A stretch of 64,000 nt of DNA. Origin: JAKQIM01 sp964633225 (lineage in GTDB: Bacteria > Chloroflexota > Anaerolineae > Anaerolineales > UBA4823). A program made the position numbers and the translations under genes. Below, piece after piece: positions 7,247-16,669 of this stretch. Position 1 is the stretch's first letter. Each line of letters starts with the position of its first letter. The notes under the pieces were generated by a model. It worked only from the letters and a program-made list of their open reading frames with translations, made no database searches and was not told the DNA's origin. The DNA lies in NCBI GenBank assembly GCA_964633225.1, contig CAZWFQ010000010.1:1-64000 (forward strand), written 5' to 3'.

Positions 7247-10200
7247 CTTGTTTCTCTCCATCGGGCCAACCGGTGCTCGCTTTTAAGGCTTGCACCAGGG
7301 CATTCACCCGGATCGGCTTGCTCAGGTAGGCATCCATGCCGGCTGCCAGGCAGGTTTCGCGATCTCCCTGCATGGCGTTGGCAGTCATGGCGATGATGAA
7401 TGGGCGATCACTACGCTGCCAGCGAGCGCAGATCTGGCGCGCGGCTTCCAGGCCGTCCATCTCGGGCATTTGCACATCCATCAAGATCACGTCATAGGGC
7501 TGGCGCTCTAAGGCGCAGATCGTTTCGATGCCGTTGACCGCTACGTCGGCATGGTATCCCATCTGGCTCAGCATACGCAGGGCCAGCTTTTGGTTGACGG
7601 CGTTATCTTCAGCCAGTAAGATGCGCAGCGGCAGGCGTTCGGCCATATGCGGATCAAAGGGTTGTTCAATGGCACTGGAGCGGTTACCCGCCCGGCGCCC
7701 GGCGGCTGTGGGATGGGTGGCGGCAGAAGCTTCACTGGCGAACAAGGTGACCAGGGCATCATAGAGCTGAGACTGCTTGATGGGTTTATACATATGCATG
7801 GCGAAATCAGAAAATTGGCTGCCGGTTTCGCGGGGATTGACGGAAGACAGCATCACCAGGGGCAGGGCCTGGCGATCTGGCAGTTTGTGGATCTCCTGTG
7901 CCAGCGTTACCCCATCCATCTCGGGCAAATTCATATCCAAGATCGCCAGGTCAAAAGGATCGCCCCGGCGCAGCCATTCCAGCACTTCAAGCGGCGAGGC
8001 GCTTTCACGAGCCAGCATGCCCCATTCTTTGGTCTGCAAGACCAGGATGCGCCGGTTGGTGGGGTTATCATCCACCACCAACAGCCGCTTGCCCGCAAGA
8101 TGGGGCTGCTCGCCGCGGAGGTCTTTGTGCGTCGAGAGCGAAGCAACCGCTTCGGCCCGGATGGCGAAGTGAAAGGTTGAGCCTTTGCCATGCTCACTTT
8201 CGACCCACATCTCACCACCCATCAATTCCACCAGGCGCTTGCTGATCACCAGACCCAGGCCAGTGCCCCCATACCGTCGAGTGGTAGAAGTATCCACCTG
8301 GCTGAAGGATTTGAACAAGCGGTCAAGGCGGTCAGGGGGGATGCCGATACCGGTATCGCGTACCGAAAAATGGATGCGATACGTTGCCAGGCTCCAGGCA
8401 TCCGTTTCTGGGATGTTCGGAAGCGGCTGGGCCGAGACAGAAACCAGCACTTCACCCTGTTCGGTAAATTTGACGGCGTTATTCAGCAAATTGATCAGCA
8501 CCTGCCGCAAGCGGGTGACATCGCCCAAGATGGCAGGCGGTACGTCTGGTGCAATCAGCAGGGCCAGGTTGAGCTTCTTCTCAGCGGCGCGCGTAGCCAA
8601 CATATCCAGGCAGTTTTCGATACACTCGCGCAAATCAAAGGGGGCCAGCTCCAGGTCCATGCGGCCCGCCTCGATCTTGGAGAAGTCAAGGATATCGTTG
8701 ATGATCGTCAAAAGGGCGTCACCGCTGCTGCGGATGACATCAGCATATTCGCGCTGCTCATCGTTGAGCGAGGTATTAAGCAGCAGACTGCCCATGCCAA
8801 TGATAGCATTCATGGGCGTGCGGATCTCGTGGCTCATGGTAGCCAGGAAGATACTTTTGGCCTGGTTGGCAGCATCGGCAGCCTGGCGAGCATCTTGGGC
8901 AGCGCGGGTAACGCTTTCAAGCTCTGCCGTGCGCTGTTGGACACGCTGCTCCATATTCTGGTAAACCTGGGCACTGTCGATGGCGGTTGCAATCTGGCTG
9001 GCAACAGTAGCCATCAACTCAACGGCAGTCTCAGGGATGGGTCGTCCCGTCAGGCCGTTATCAACGGCCAATACACCCACCGAACGCCCCTTGGTAACGA
9101 GGGGCACAGCCAGGAAGCAGTTGGTGCCAAAGGCCGCCAGGTACTTCCGGACGCGCGGGGTGGCAAGCTGGCTGGCATTTCGGACGTATAAGGGCTGGCC
9201 AGAACGAACCGGCTGGGCAAGCGGCGAATCGTCTACATCCACCTTGATCACCAGCTGTTTGAAAAGCTCAACCATCTCAGGCGTGCCGCCAACAGCCCGT
9301 CCATCGGCCATGACCCGCAGACCGTCGCGTTCGCTGACCAACAGGATCAGAGCACGATCAAAATTCAAATAGATGGTGACCAACTTGAGGCTTTTTTCAA
9401 GCAGTTCATCCAGGTCCAGGGTGGCACTGAGGGTGGTACCAACCTGGTGCAGGGCGGTCAATTCAGAGAGCTTGTGCTGGAGGGTGATATTAGAAACCTG
9501 CAAGTCAGCATTAGCGCGCTGCAAGCTGTCGTACTGCTGCTCGGCCGATTCGCGCTGTTCCAGCAAGAGCTGCTCCTGGCGATCGCGGTCGATATCCAGA
9601 TCGCGCAAGCGCTTCAAGACCCAGGCGCCTGCGATGGGCAAAATGACCACCAGCCAGCTCAGCCACTGCCAACCCGGCAAGCGCAATAAGAGGTAGACGA
9701 TGAGCAGCAAAGAAAGCAGGGCCGCCAACACAATGCCCGCGCCCCATTTTCGGGCAGGGCGCTCCCAGAAAAATTCCCATTCGCAGTATGCGTCGCCGCG
9801 CATCACGCAGCGGATCTCTTCTACATGTGCAACCGGAAGGTGCGAGTGGACAAAGGGCACGACCGCATAGACGCCCTGGTATGCCGGGCAAGCCATGTGA
9901 ATGTAACGCGTGTGGAGTTGAGATGGAATTTGATCCAGTTGGTGCTGAGGCCGCCACTGGAGAATCGCTGAGTGCGAGGTGGTACCCACCACGCGCATAT
10001 CGGCATCGGCCACCTTGGCCGTGATGCGCGGCACCAGGTTAAAAACCTGGCGCAGGGTAAAAGGACGGCCAAGGTGAATTATGGAAGAGCGTATGCTGCG
10101 CAGACCGCGATGAAAATAGAAATCAGGATCGCCAGAAAGCTCGCTGCACAGCTCGTTGATATACAAGTTGAACTCGTGCGAGTAATAAACGTTCTCGTTC

Positions 10201-11390
10201 AGCAGATCGCTGCTGGTCAAATGATACTGCGAAGAGAACATGGCCTCATTCAAGCGGCGGGACAGCTCTTCGAGGGCTGAGGTTTTGGCTTGCTCCACAA
10301 GCAGTTGGCGTTCTTCACGGCTGATATCCAACGGCAGGGTCTTCTCTGCCCGCCGCCCGACCATATATTTCATTTGGTGAATAGCCGCCAAGACAATACT
10401 GCCAGAAGCCTGCCTGATCTGCTTCCCATCCGGCCCGATACCGAAAGGAGGCCCCTGCATGCGACTGGGCAAGAGGGGCAAAGTTTGCGGGGGAGGGCGG
10501 TTCGGTGCAGGCAAGCTAAAGATATCCTCGCCGGCTGCAGCAGGGTAATAAGCGCCGGCCGCATCCGCTTGCCTGGCAGAACGCCCTTGCGCGGGCACTT
10601 TGGCCACCGCATTTTGAGTCCAGGCGAATTCCCATTCGCAGCATTCATCACCGCGCAGTTGGCAGCGCAGCTCGCGCACGGCAGCCATAGGCTGGTTGAA
10701 GACCACCTTAGGGATGCTGGAAAGAGCACCTTGAATATAATCGCAGTACATGCGAATGAACAATTGGTGCAAGGCTGGAGGCAGGCTGGCCAACTCGCGA
10801 GCACAGCGCCATTGGATCACAGCCGAAGTAGCCGTGACCGAGGCAGGCTGGATATCGGTAGAAGCAAACTTGGCCGTAAAGCGCGGCAGTAAATTGTAGA
10901 TTTGGCTCAGCGAGAAGGGGCGCACCAGGTAAGCAATGGCCTGGGGGATGCTGCGGGCCCCGGTATTGAAGCGAAAATTGGGGTCGCCCGAAAGCTCCCA
11001 GCAAATCCGGCTGTAAAACGTGTCAAACTCGAAAGAATAGCTATTGCCTTCGTTCAAGAGATAGCTGGCGTTGATGAGAAAGCGTGGCTCAGGGATGGCG
11101 GCATTCAAACGCGCAACCAGCTCATCCATAGCCGCCTTGCGGGCCTGGTCCAGCAATCTCTCGCGCACATCATTCGGCGTGCCAGGGGGTAGACCATCCA
11201 GAACTGTGCGCCCCACGCAGTCCAGCATGGTATTGAGCGTGGCAACAATCCCTACACCCTTGACCTGATCCAGGGTATGCCCATGCTCATCAAGGCCATA
11301 CGGCCGGCCGATCATATAAGGCGGAAGAGGCGGTAGGCTGATCAGCCGGCTGCCAGGGGATTTCGTCTCCAGCTGAACGGCAGCACTCAT
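7224..11390 (-). CDS. Hybrid sensor histidine kinase: duplicated N-terminal module, TM, GAF, HisKA, HATPase, REC, REC
   Basis: 1388 residues. Two similar N-terminal modules of about 240 residues (about 20-265 and 300-545) each open with a P-[FY]-G-[LI] motif and close on a RGDxxCEWEF motif; I cannot name their family. Two membrane segments follow at about 555-600, then a coiled coil, a GAF domain (about 665-810), a second coiled coil, HisKA with SHEIRTPMNAI (phospho-His about 854), HATPase with NLLNNAVKF, DTGIGI and GGTGLGL, and two receiver domains with Asp near 1152 (LDMNLPEMDG) and 1303 (MDVQMPEMDG). All catalytic motifs are intact. The modules precede the membrane segments without a signal peptide, so sensing may be cytoplasmic. 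Its partner HPt gene overlaps the 3' end. Confidence 0.93.
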   Translation of the reverse strand: MSAAVQLETKSPGSRLISLPPLPPYMIGRPYGLDEHGHTLDQVKGVGIVATLNTMLDCVGRTVLDGLPPGTPNDVRERLLDQARKAAMDELVARLNAAIPEPRFLINASYLLNEGNSYSFEFDTFYSRICWELSGDPNFRFNTGARSIPQAIAYLVRPFSLSQIYNLLPRFTAKFASTDIQPASVTATSAVIQWRCARELASLPPALHQLFIRMYCDYIQGALSSIPKVVFNQPMAAVRELRCQLRGDECCEWEFAWTQNAVAKVPAQGRSARQADAAGAYYPAAAGEDIFSLPAPNRPPPQTLPLLPSRMQGPPFGIGPDGKQIRQASGSIVLAAIHQMKYMVGRRAEKTLPLDISREERQLLVEQAKTSALEELSRRLNEAMFSSQYHLTSSDLLNENVYYSHEFNLYINELCSELSGDPDFYFHRGLRSIRSSIIHLGRPFTLRQVFNLVPRITAKVADADMRVVGTTSHSAILQWRPQHQLDQIPSQLHTRYIHMACPAYQGVYAVVPFVHSHLPVAHVEEIRCVMRGDAYCEWEFFWERPARKWGAGIVLAALLSLLLIVYLLLRLPGWQWLSWLVVILPIAGAWVLKRLRDLDIDRDRQEQLLLEQRESAEQQYDSLQRANADLQVSNITLQHKLSELTALHQVGTTLSATLDLDELLEKSLKLVTIYLNFDRALILLVSERDGLRVMADGRAVGGTPEMVELFKQLVIKVDVDDSPLAQPVRSGQPLYVRNASQLATPRVRKYLAAFGTNCFLAVPLVTKGRSVGVLAVDNGLTGRPIPETAVELMATVASQIATAIDSAQVYQNMEQRVQQRTAELESVTRAAQDARQAADAANQAKSIFLATMSHEIRTPMNAIIGMGSLLLNTSLNDEQREYADVIRSSGDALLTIINDILDFSKIEAGRMDLELAPFDLRECIENCLDMLATRAAEKKLNLALLIAPDVPPAILGDVTRLRQVLINLLNNAVKFTEQGEVLVSVSAQPLPNIPETDAWSLATYRIHFSVRDTGIGIPPDRLDRLFKSFSQVDTSTTRRYGGTGLGLVISKRLVELMGGEMWVESEHGKGSTFHFAIRAEAVASLSTHKDLRGEQPHLAGKRLLVVDDNPTNRRILVLQTKEWGMLARESASPLEVLEWLRRGDPFDLAILDMNLPEMDGVTLAQEIHKLPDRQALPLVMLSSVNPRETGSQFSDFAMHMYKPIKQSQLYDALVTLFASEASAATHPTAAGRRAGNRSSAIEQPFDPHMAERLPLRILLAEDNAVNQKLALRMLSQMGYHADVAVNGIETICALERQPYDVILMDVQMPEMDGLEAARQICARWQRSDRPFIIAMTANAMQGDRETCLAAGMDAYLSKPIRVNALVQALKASTGWPDGEKQDEREADS

Positions 11391-11404
11391 CGTTAATTAG
11401 TATT

Positions 11405-12607
11405 CTACCACTGCGGCACAGGGGTAGAAACAGCCAACAGATCCTGCAAAATCCAGCCTTCCAGGCCAGTATCGACGACAATAACATGGGCCCAGGTGTA
11501 ACCATCTAAGATGATCGAATCGGGCAAGATCTCGACCAGGGTGTTGTTCAGCAGAGATGTGATGGAAATATCTGAACCAGGCTCTGGACGCAAATTGGCT
11601 CCGCCGCTCTCTTTGCTGGCAGCAATGCGGGCATAGACCGGCAGCGGGGTGGGCGAAACGGTAGCCGTGATGCTGGGGGTAAGCGTGGGCGTAAGCGTGG
11701 GTGTGGAAGTGGCAGTGGGCGGCACCGGGGTGAGGGTGAGGGTGGCGGTAGGCGGGATGGGGGTGGCAGTGAGGGTGAGGGTGGGGGTGTAGGTGGGGCG
11801 CGCCACCGGGGCGCCAAACACGCCCAGGGTGGCGCTAAAGGCGCCAAAAGCCACCAACAAGATCACACCCGCCAGGGTCACCGCACCGCTGAGGGTATAA
11901 CCAAAGATGGTCAGGGGACGAAAACCGCGCAGGGCCAGGGTCAACGCACCAAAGAGGACGGCCCAGGCCAGGTGGATGGCAAACAGCACCAGGCCATCAG
12001 GCCAGAGGTGGGGCATGCCGCTGCTCAGGCCCAGGCCAGCCGCGGCCAGGGGCAGGTAAAGGGTGTAAGCCAACGCCACACTTGGCGCGCCAGCAGAACG
12101 GCCGGGATGTGTCATGAGGGCGGCGGTAAATACAGCCCCAGCAGCCATCAAGATGAACATAGGCCAGCTTAGCTGGGTGTGGCGGATGGCCTGTTCCAGG
12201 TACAGGCCTTCAACGAGGTGTACCGGCAGGCCGACCAACAGACCCATCAAGAACACCAGCAGGCTACCCACCAGCAAACCCACCAGGCTGCTGGCAAAAA
12301 GGCGGTAAGAGCCGGTCACCGTGCCCAACGATACACCCACAGCGGGCGCCAAAAGCGGAGCAAAGACGGCAGCCAGAACCAACAAGGGCGGCGAATCGGC
12401 CAAAATGCCCAGGCTGAACAACAAGCCCGCCAGAACCGAGAAGAGAAAAAAGTCGAAGGTGGGGGAGGTGCGGCGCACCATGTGATCCAGCGTGGCGGCG
12501 CGTTCATCTGCTGCCAGAGGCGCCAAGAGGCGGCGGGCGCGGCGGCGGCGGGCAGGCGGCAGCAGGTCGGGGTCTTCGGGGAAGTATTCGTTCGTAGGTA
12601 AGCTCAT
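11405..12607 (-). CDS. DUF389-type membrane protein with Thr/Pro linker and C-terminal SH3-like domain
   Basis: 400 residues. The N-terminus is Arg-rich and soluble, then a polytopic region of about seven or eight membrane segments (about 50-270) begins with the RTSPTFDFFLFSVLAG and LGTVTGSYRLF features typical of DUF389 (TIGR00341-like) proteins. A run of TPT repeats (about 275-330) links it to a bacterial SH3-like domain (GANLRPEPGSD ... GYTWAHVIVVDTGLEGWIL) at the C-terminus. SH3b domains usually bind peptidoglycan. DUF389 function is unknown. It overlaps the upstream HAD gene by 4 bp (ATGA), suggesting coupled translation. The fusion seems specialised to the envelope. Confidence 0.8.
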   Translation of the reverse strand: MSLPTNEYFPEDPDLLPPARRRRARRLLAPLAADERAATLDHMVRRTSPTFDFFLFSVLAGLLFSLGILADSPPLLVLAAVFAPLLAPAVGVSLGTVTGSYRLFASSLVGLLVGSLLVFLMGLLVGLPVHLVEGLYLEQAIRHTQLSWPMFILMAAGAVFTAALMTHPGRSAGAPSVALAYTLYLPLAAAGLGLSSGMPHLWPDGLVLFAIHLAWAVLFGALTLALRGFRPLTIFGYTLSGAVTLAGVILLVAFGAFSATLGVFGAPVARPTYTPTLTLTATPIPPTATLTLTPVPPTATSTPTLTPTLTPSITATVSPTPLPVYARIAASKESGGANLRPEPGSDISITSLLNNTLVEILPDSIILDGYTWAHVIVVDTGLEGWILQDLLAVSTPVPQW

Positions 12608-13074
12608 TTTCGTAAACTGGCGACAATCCGGAGTGGTTTTTTGAGTAGGTCGAGCGCATCGAATATATTGGCAGTGACCAGGTCGGCAGCCAAAAGGGCT
12701 TCAACAGCAGTGCCCTCGGCCGAGAGGACACAAATGCCCAGGCCGGCGGCTTGCAGCATGCCGGCGTCATTGGCACCCTGGCCGATGGCTACCACGTTGG
12801 AGGCGCCCAGGCGCTGGACGTATTCGGCCTTCTGCTGGGCTTCCTGGCCGGGCTGTATGCGCACCGCCACCAGGTTGAGCTGCTGGTCAATCAGGTGTTG
12901 GCGGCCGTGGGTATCGGCGGTCAGCAGATGGATGGTAAGGTGATCGCGCAAAACAGCAAAGACGCTCACCAGGCCGCCGGGCAGTTGGCCATCCACAGCC
13001 AGGGTACCATTGACATCACACACCAGATGGTGCAGCTGTATCAGCGCTCGTCCAGGGATGTTCAATTCAATCAT
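12604..13074 (-). CDS. HAD-superfamily phosphatase, soluble P-type ATPase-like
   Basis: 156 residues starting MIELNIPGRAL. Motif I is CDVNGTLAVDG: the nucleophile Asp is present and the second position is Asn, as in the small soluble P-type-ATPase-like HAD group (COG4087 type). Motif II is LLTADTHGR (T), the Lys is in the QKAEYV region, and motif III is GQGANDAGML. Compact HAD fold with no cap. Predicted substrate: an unknown phosphoester. It is divergent from the BMP-like lipoprotein gene with only 41 bp between starts, and overlaps the DUF389 gene downstream by 4 bp. Confidence 0.82.
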   Translation of the reverse strand: MIELNIPGRALIQLHHLVCDVNGTLAVDGQLPGGLVSVFAVLRDHLTIHLLTADTHGRQHLIDQQLNLVAVRIQPGQEAQQKAEYVQRLGASNVVAIGQGANDAGMLQAAGLGICVLSAEGTAVEALLAADLVTANIFDALDLLKKPLRIVASLRK

Positions 13075-13115
13075 GGTATTATTATATACCACCTTGACTA
13101 CCGGAGAGGCTTTAT

Positions 13116-14186
13116 TTGAACACTTACCGCATTCCTCATATTGTTTTGCTCCTGTTGTTGTGCAGCAGCCTGCTGCTGGCATCCTGCGAAGCTGTTATGC
13201 CAACCCCCGTGAGCACACCTACCTCTGCTTATACTGCCACGCCGGCAGATACAGCCACGCCAGAACCAACCCCCACCCCCACCCAGCCGCCTCCGTTGGG
13301 CGTGCTGCTGGCTGGGCCCGAAACCGACCCAGCCCAGGTAAGCCTGTACCAGACGGCCCTGAGCGAGATCGTCACCTCGGCTGGGCTGCGCTGGCAGGTG
13401 CGCCAACGCCTGGATCCCGCCGACTTGGGGCCAGAGCTGAAGCTGGTGGTGGCCCTGCCGCCCGACCCGGGCCTGGCGGCGCTGGCCGCGGCCGCTCCGC
13501 AAACCCAATTCTTGGCTGTGGGCATCACTGGCCTGGAGGCAGGCGGCAACCTGAGCGTGGCGGGCGCACAAGGCCCGCGTGCCGACCAGCAGGGCTTCAT
13601 TGCCGGTGTGATTGCAGCGATGATGGCGCCAGATTGGCGCGTGGGCGTGATCAGCATCAGCGACACGGTAGAAGGCAAGGCAGCGCGCAACGGCTTCATT
13701 AATGGGGTGACTTACTTTTGTGGCCTGTGCCGCCAGCTTTACCCTCCTTACGTGTATGATTACCCGCTGTATGTTGAGCTGCCCGCAGGGGCCAGCTCAG
13801 CCGAATGGCAGGTCCTGGCTGATTATATGATCGATCACCTGGCCCATACCGTGTACGTTTACCCTGGCGTCAACGATCCGGCGATGTTGGAACTGCTGGC
13901 GGCGTCTAACGTCACCGTGTTGGGCAGCGGAGTGCCGTCTGACTCGGTGCGCCCGCATTGGGCCGTTTCGCTGGCCTCAGACCCGATGGGGCAAGTACAA
14001 GAGGCGCTGCCGCAGATCATTGCAGGGCAAGGCGGGCTGAACCTGCCCCTGCCGCTGGGTTTTGCCGAAGTTAATGCCGAGTTGTTCAGCCCAGGCAAAC
14101 AGCGCCTGGCTGAACAAACCTTATCTGACCTGCTGGCTGGCTACATTGATACTGGGGTAGACCTGGCAACAGGAGAAAACAAATAA
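13116..14186 (+). CDS. BMP-family-like substrate-binding lipoprotein (divergent)
   Basis: 356 residues with a TTG start supported by GGAGAGG 6-7 nt upstream. Signal peptide with lipobox LLLASC at Cys24, a TPxPT-rich linker (about 29-58), then a periplasmic-binding fold related to the BMP/PnrA nucleoside-binding family: FLAVGITGL, GFIAGVIAAMM (compare GFMAGALAAML in the next gene) and VGVISI segments in the same order. The N-terminal ligand lobe is shorter than in the true BMP protein downstream. It probably feeds, or senses ligand for, the ABC transporter encoded behind it; function inferred. Confidence 0.75.
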   Translation: MNTYRIPHIVLLLLLCSSLLLASCEAVMPTPVSTPTSAYTATPADTATPEPTPTPTQPPPLGVLLAGPETDPAQVSLYQTALSEIVTSAGLRWQVRQRLDPADLGPELKLVVALPPDPGLAALAAAAPQTQFLAVGITGLEAGGNLSVAGAQGPRADQQGFIAGVIAAMMAPDWRVGVISISDTVEGKAARNGFINGVTYFCGLCRQLYPPYVYDYPLYVELPAGASSAEWQVLADYMIDHLAHTVYVYPGVNDPAMLELLAASNVTVLGSGVPSDSVRPHWAVSLASDPMGQVQEALPQIIAGQGGLNLPLPLGFAEVNAELFSPGKQRLAEQTLSDLLAGYIDTGVDLATGENK

Positions 14187-14260
14187 CCCCAAAAGGCTCT
14201 TATCCCGAACTCGCGTTCAATAAATTGTCTGACGACTTTTAAGAAAATTCAGTGGAGACA

Positions 14261-14289
14261 TTGCCAATCCGCCTGCTTCTTGCTATACT
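14261..14289 (+). promoter_or_regulatory. Sigma-A type promoter of the BMP transporter operon
   Basis: TTGCCA, 17 bases, TATACT, about 60 nt before the start of the BMP binding-protein gene. Optimal spacing and five of six consensus bases in the -10 box. Confidence 0.75.
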
Positions 14290-14350
14290 TAAGAGTATGC
14301 TTGGGGATGTTCCCCGACCAACCACCTATTCTCTTGGAGGAGAAAATCGT

Positions 14351-15373
14351 ATGAAGAAAATGAGTTTGTTACTGGCTATCGTCATGATCGCCTCCCTCGT
14401 GCTTGCTGCATGCACCCCGAAGGAAGCGACCGAAGCCGACTGCGCCAAGGCCGATGTGTTGTGCGTGGGCCTGGTGACCGATGTAGGCGAGATTGACGAC
14501 AAGTCCTTCAACCAGTCAGCTTATGAGGGCTTGAAGCTCGCCGAAACTGAACTGGGCGCCCTGATCAACTATGTTGAGACCAAAGACGCAAAAGACTACG
14601 GCTCCAACATTGCCCTGTTCGCCGATAAGAAGTACGATGTCATCGTGACCGTGGGCTTCGCCCTGGGCACCGCCACCGCCGAAGCCGCCGTGGCTTACCC
14701 CGACATCAATTTCATTGGCGTGGACCAGTTCCAGGCCGAGACGCTGCCCAACATGGTCGGCCTGGTCTTTAATGAAGACAAGGCTGGCTTTATGGCTGGT
14801 GCACTGGCTGCCATGCTGACCAAGACCGGCACCGTGGCCGCTGTGCTTGGCACCGACCTGGTTCCCCCCGTGGTGGCCTTCAAAGAAGGTTACGAAGCGG
14901 GCGCCCGCTACATCAACCCCGACATCAACCTGATCTCCACCTTCCACCCCGGTGGCCTTGATGTGGCCTTCACGGACCCCGAATGGGGTGCGACGACCTC
15001 CCGCCAGGCGATTGATAATGGTGCAGACGTGATCTTCGGCGCTGGCGGCAAGACCGGCAACGGCGCCCTGATCGAAGTGGCTGGCACGGCTGGCCTGTTC
15101 TGCATCGGCGTTGACTCTGACCAGTGGGAGACCGTTCCCGAAGCGCACGCTTGCCTGGTTTCTAGCGCCATGAAGGAAATCACCCCCGGCGTCTTGGAAC
15201 TGATCAAGATGGCCAAAGACGGCAATTTCCCTGGCGGCAACTACTTCGGCACCGTTGGCCTGGCTCCTTTCCATGATTTCGACGCCACAATTTCGGCTGA
15301 GATCAAGGACAAGCTGGCGACGATCAAGGCTGGCTTGATCGACGGCACCATCTCCACCGGCTACGGCCAGTAA
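14351..15373 (+). CDS. BMP-family nucleoside-binding lipoprotein of ABC transporter
   Basis: 340 residues starting MKKMSLLLAIV (GGAGGAG ribosome site); lipobox VLAAC at Cys21. Family marks: LVTDVGEIDDKSFNQSAYEG, the hallmark N-terminal BMP motif; VTVGFALG; FIGVDQF; GFMAGALAAML; GGKTGNGALIE; GVDSDQW. BMP/PnrA/BmpA-type proteins bind purine and pyrimidine nucleosides outside the membrane and deliver them to the permease pair encoded next. A strong hairpin terminator follows, as is usual where a binding protein is made in excess over membrane subunits. Cytidine deaminase encoded convergently supports a nucleoside substrate. Confidence 0.93.
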   Translation: MKKMSLLLAIVMIASLVLAACTPKEATEADCAKADVLCVGLVTDVGEIDDKSFNQSAYEGLKLAETELGALINYVETKDAKDYGSNIALFADKKYDVIVTVGFALGTATAEAAVAYPDINFIGVDQFQAETLPNMVGLVFNEDKAGFMAGALAAMLTKTGTVAAVLGTDLVPPVVAFKEGYEAGARYINPDINLISTFHPGGLDVAFTDPEWGATTSRQAIDNGADVIFGAGGKTGNGALIEVAGTAGLFCIGVDSDQWETVPEAHACLVSSAMKEITPGVLELIKMAKDGNFPGGNYFGTVGLAPFHDFDATISAEIKDKLATIKAGLIDGTISTGYGQ

Positions 15374-15391
15374 ACTGCCCTGAGTAACTAA

Positions 15392-15439
15392 AAAAATGAA
15401 GGTGCAGCGATGCAAATGCATTGCTGCACCTTCATTTTT
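15392..15439 (+). terminator. Rho-independent terminator / attenuator after BMP gene
   Basis: Arms 15392-15408 and 15423-15439 form a perfect 17-bp stem (core GAAGGTGCAGC/GCTGCACCTTC) with a 14-nt loop and a closing T run. It separates the binding protein from the permease genes and should set their ratio. Confidence 0.9.
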
Positions 15440-15525
15440 GTCAGGCATTTGTCTTTACGTGCGGGCAAATGGCGTGTAGAATTAACCATCTTAATCCGGG
15501 TACCATTCTTACCGCGGGGCAGATT

Positions 15526-16662
15526 ATGTCTGACAAAAAACAAATTAAAGAAACCTCTCGACCTCCCTTATTGCGAGCAGTACTAGACATTGTGCTAAAT
15601 GAAAATATCTGGCGAGCCATAGCCATGCAGGTGGTGGCAGTGCTGCTGGCAGTGCTGATTGGCGTAGTGATCTTGCTGGTCTCAGGAACCGACCCACTGG
15701 TGGCCTATGGGGCCCTGCTGAAAGGCTCTTTTGGCAGCATGACAGCCCTGGGGCGCACGCTGGAGAAAGCCACCCCGCTGATGTTTTCAGGCCTGGCAGT
15801 GGCATTTGCCTTTAAAGCGGGTTTGTTCAACATCGGTGCGCAAGGGCAGCTGCTGTTTGGCGCCATTGTGTCCGCGGCAGTAGGCTTCGGGGTGCAAGGG
15901 CTGCCCGCCATTATTCACGCCCCCCTGGCGCTGCTGTGTGGTGCGGCTGCCGGCGGCCTGTACGCCGCCATCCCCGGCGTACTCAAAACGTATCGCGGGG
16001 CGCACGAAGTGATCACTACGATCATGCTCAACTACATCGCCATCAACATCACCGACTACCTGGCTGACGGCCCCTGGAAAGATATGTCACCGGGAAATAT
16101 CGTGGCTCGCACACCGAAAATATTGGACACCGCCGTTATTCCCAGCCTTGGCGAAATCCCCTTGGGCTTTTTCATCGCCATCCTGGCGGCTGTGGCCGTG
16201 TGGTGGCTGTTGTGGAAAACAACCATTGGCTTTGAGATCCGCACAGTAGGGCTGAACCCACACGGGGCGCGCTATTCTGGCGTCAAGGTGGCGCGCACGG
16301 TCATCCTGACCATCGTGATCAGCGGGCTGCTGGCGGGCATCGGCGGGGCAATTGAGACACAAGGCGTGGTGGGGCGATACCAACCCGGCTTCAATGCCGG
16401 CCTGGGCTTTGACGGCATCACGATTGCCATGCTCGGTAAAACCCACCCCTTCGGCACCATCCCGGCAGCCCTCTTGGTAGGGGCCATGAAAGCCGGCGCC
16501 AGCGAGATGCAGTTTGCATCAGGCGCGGCCAAAGAGATCACCGATGTGATCCAGGCCCTGATCTTGTTCTTTGTGGCCGCCGATGTGATCGTACGCTCCT
16601 TGCTGCACATCCGCGTTAAAAGTGAAGATGTCAACTTGAGCAGCGGCTGGGGCAAACAGTGA
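15526..16662 (+). CDS. Nucleoside ABC transporter permease, subunit 1
   Basis: 378 residues from MSDKKQIKE. A BPD_transp_2-type permease with about nine hydrophobic segments; family marks are LMFSGLAVAFAFKAGLFNIG, AQGQLLFGA, RGAHEVITTIMLNYIA (EAA-like coupling region) and the R(T/A)VGLNPHGARYSG loop. Equivalent to YufP/NupB-type subunits that pair with a second permease. A weak promoter-like pair (TTTACG, 17 bases, TAGAAT at 15454-15482) could give extra transcription after the upstream terminator. Seven bp separate it from the second permease gene. Confidence 0.92.
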   Translation: MSDKKQIKETSRPPLLRAVLDIVLNENIWRAIAMQVVAVLLAVLIGVVILLVSGTDPLVAYGALLKGSFGSMTALGRTLEKATPLMFSGLAVAFAFKAGLFNIGAQGQLLFGAIVSAAVGFGVQGLPAIIHAPLALLCGAAAGGLYAAIPGVLKTYRGAHEVITTIMLNYIAINITDYLADGPWKDMSPGNIVARTPKILDTAVIPSLGEIPLGFFIAILAAVAVWWLLWKTTIGFEIRTVGLNPHGARYSGVKVARTVILTIVISGLLAGIGGAIETQGVVGRYQPGFNAGLGFDGITIAMLGKTHPFGTIPAALLVGAMKAGASEMQFASGAAKEITDVIQALILFFVAADVIVRSLLHIRVKSEDVNLSSGWGKQ

Positions 16663-16669
16663 GGCAACT

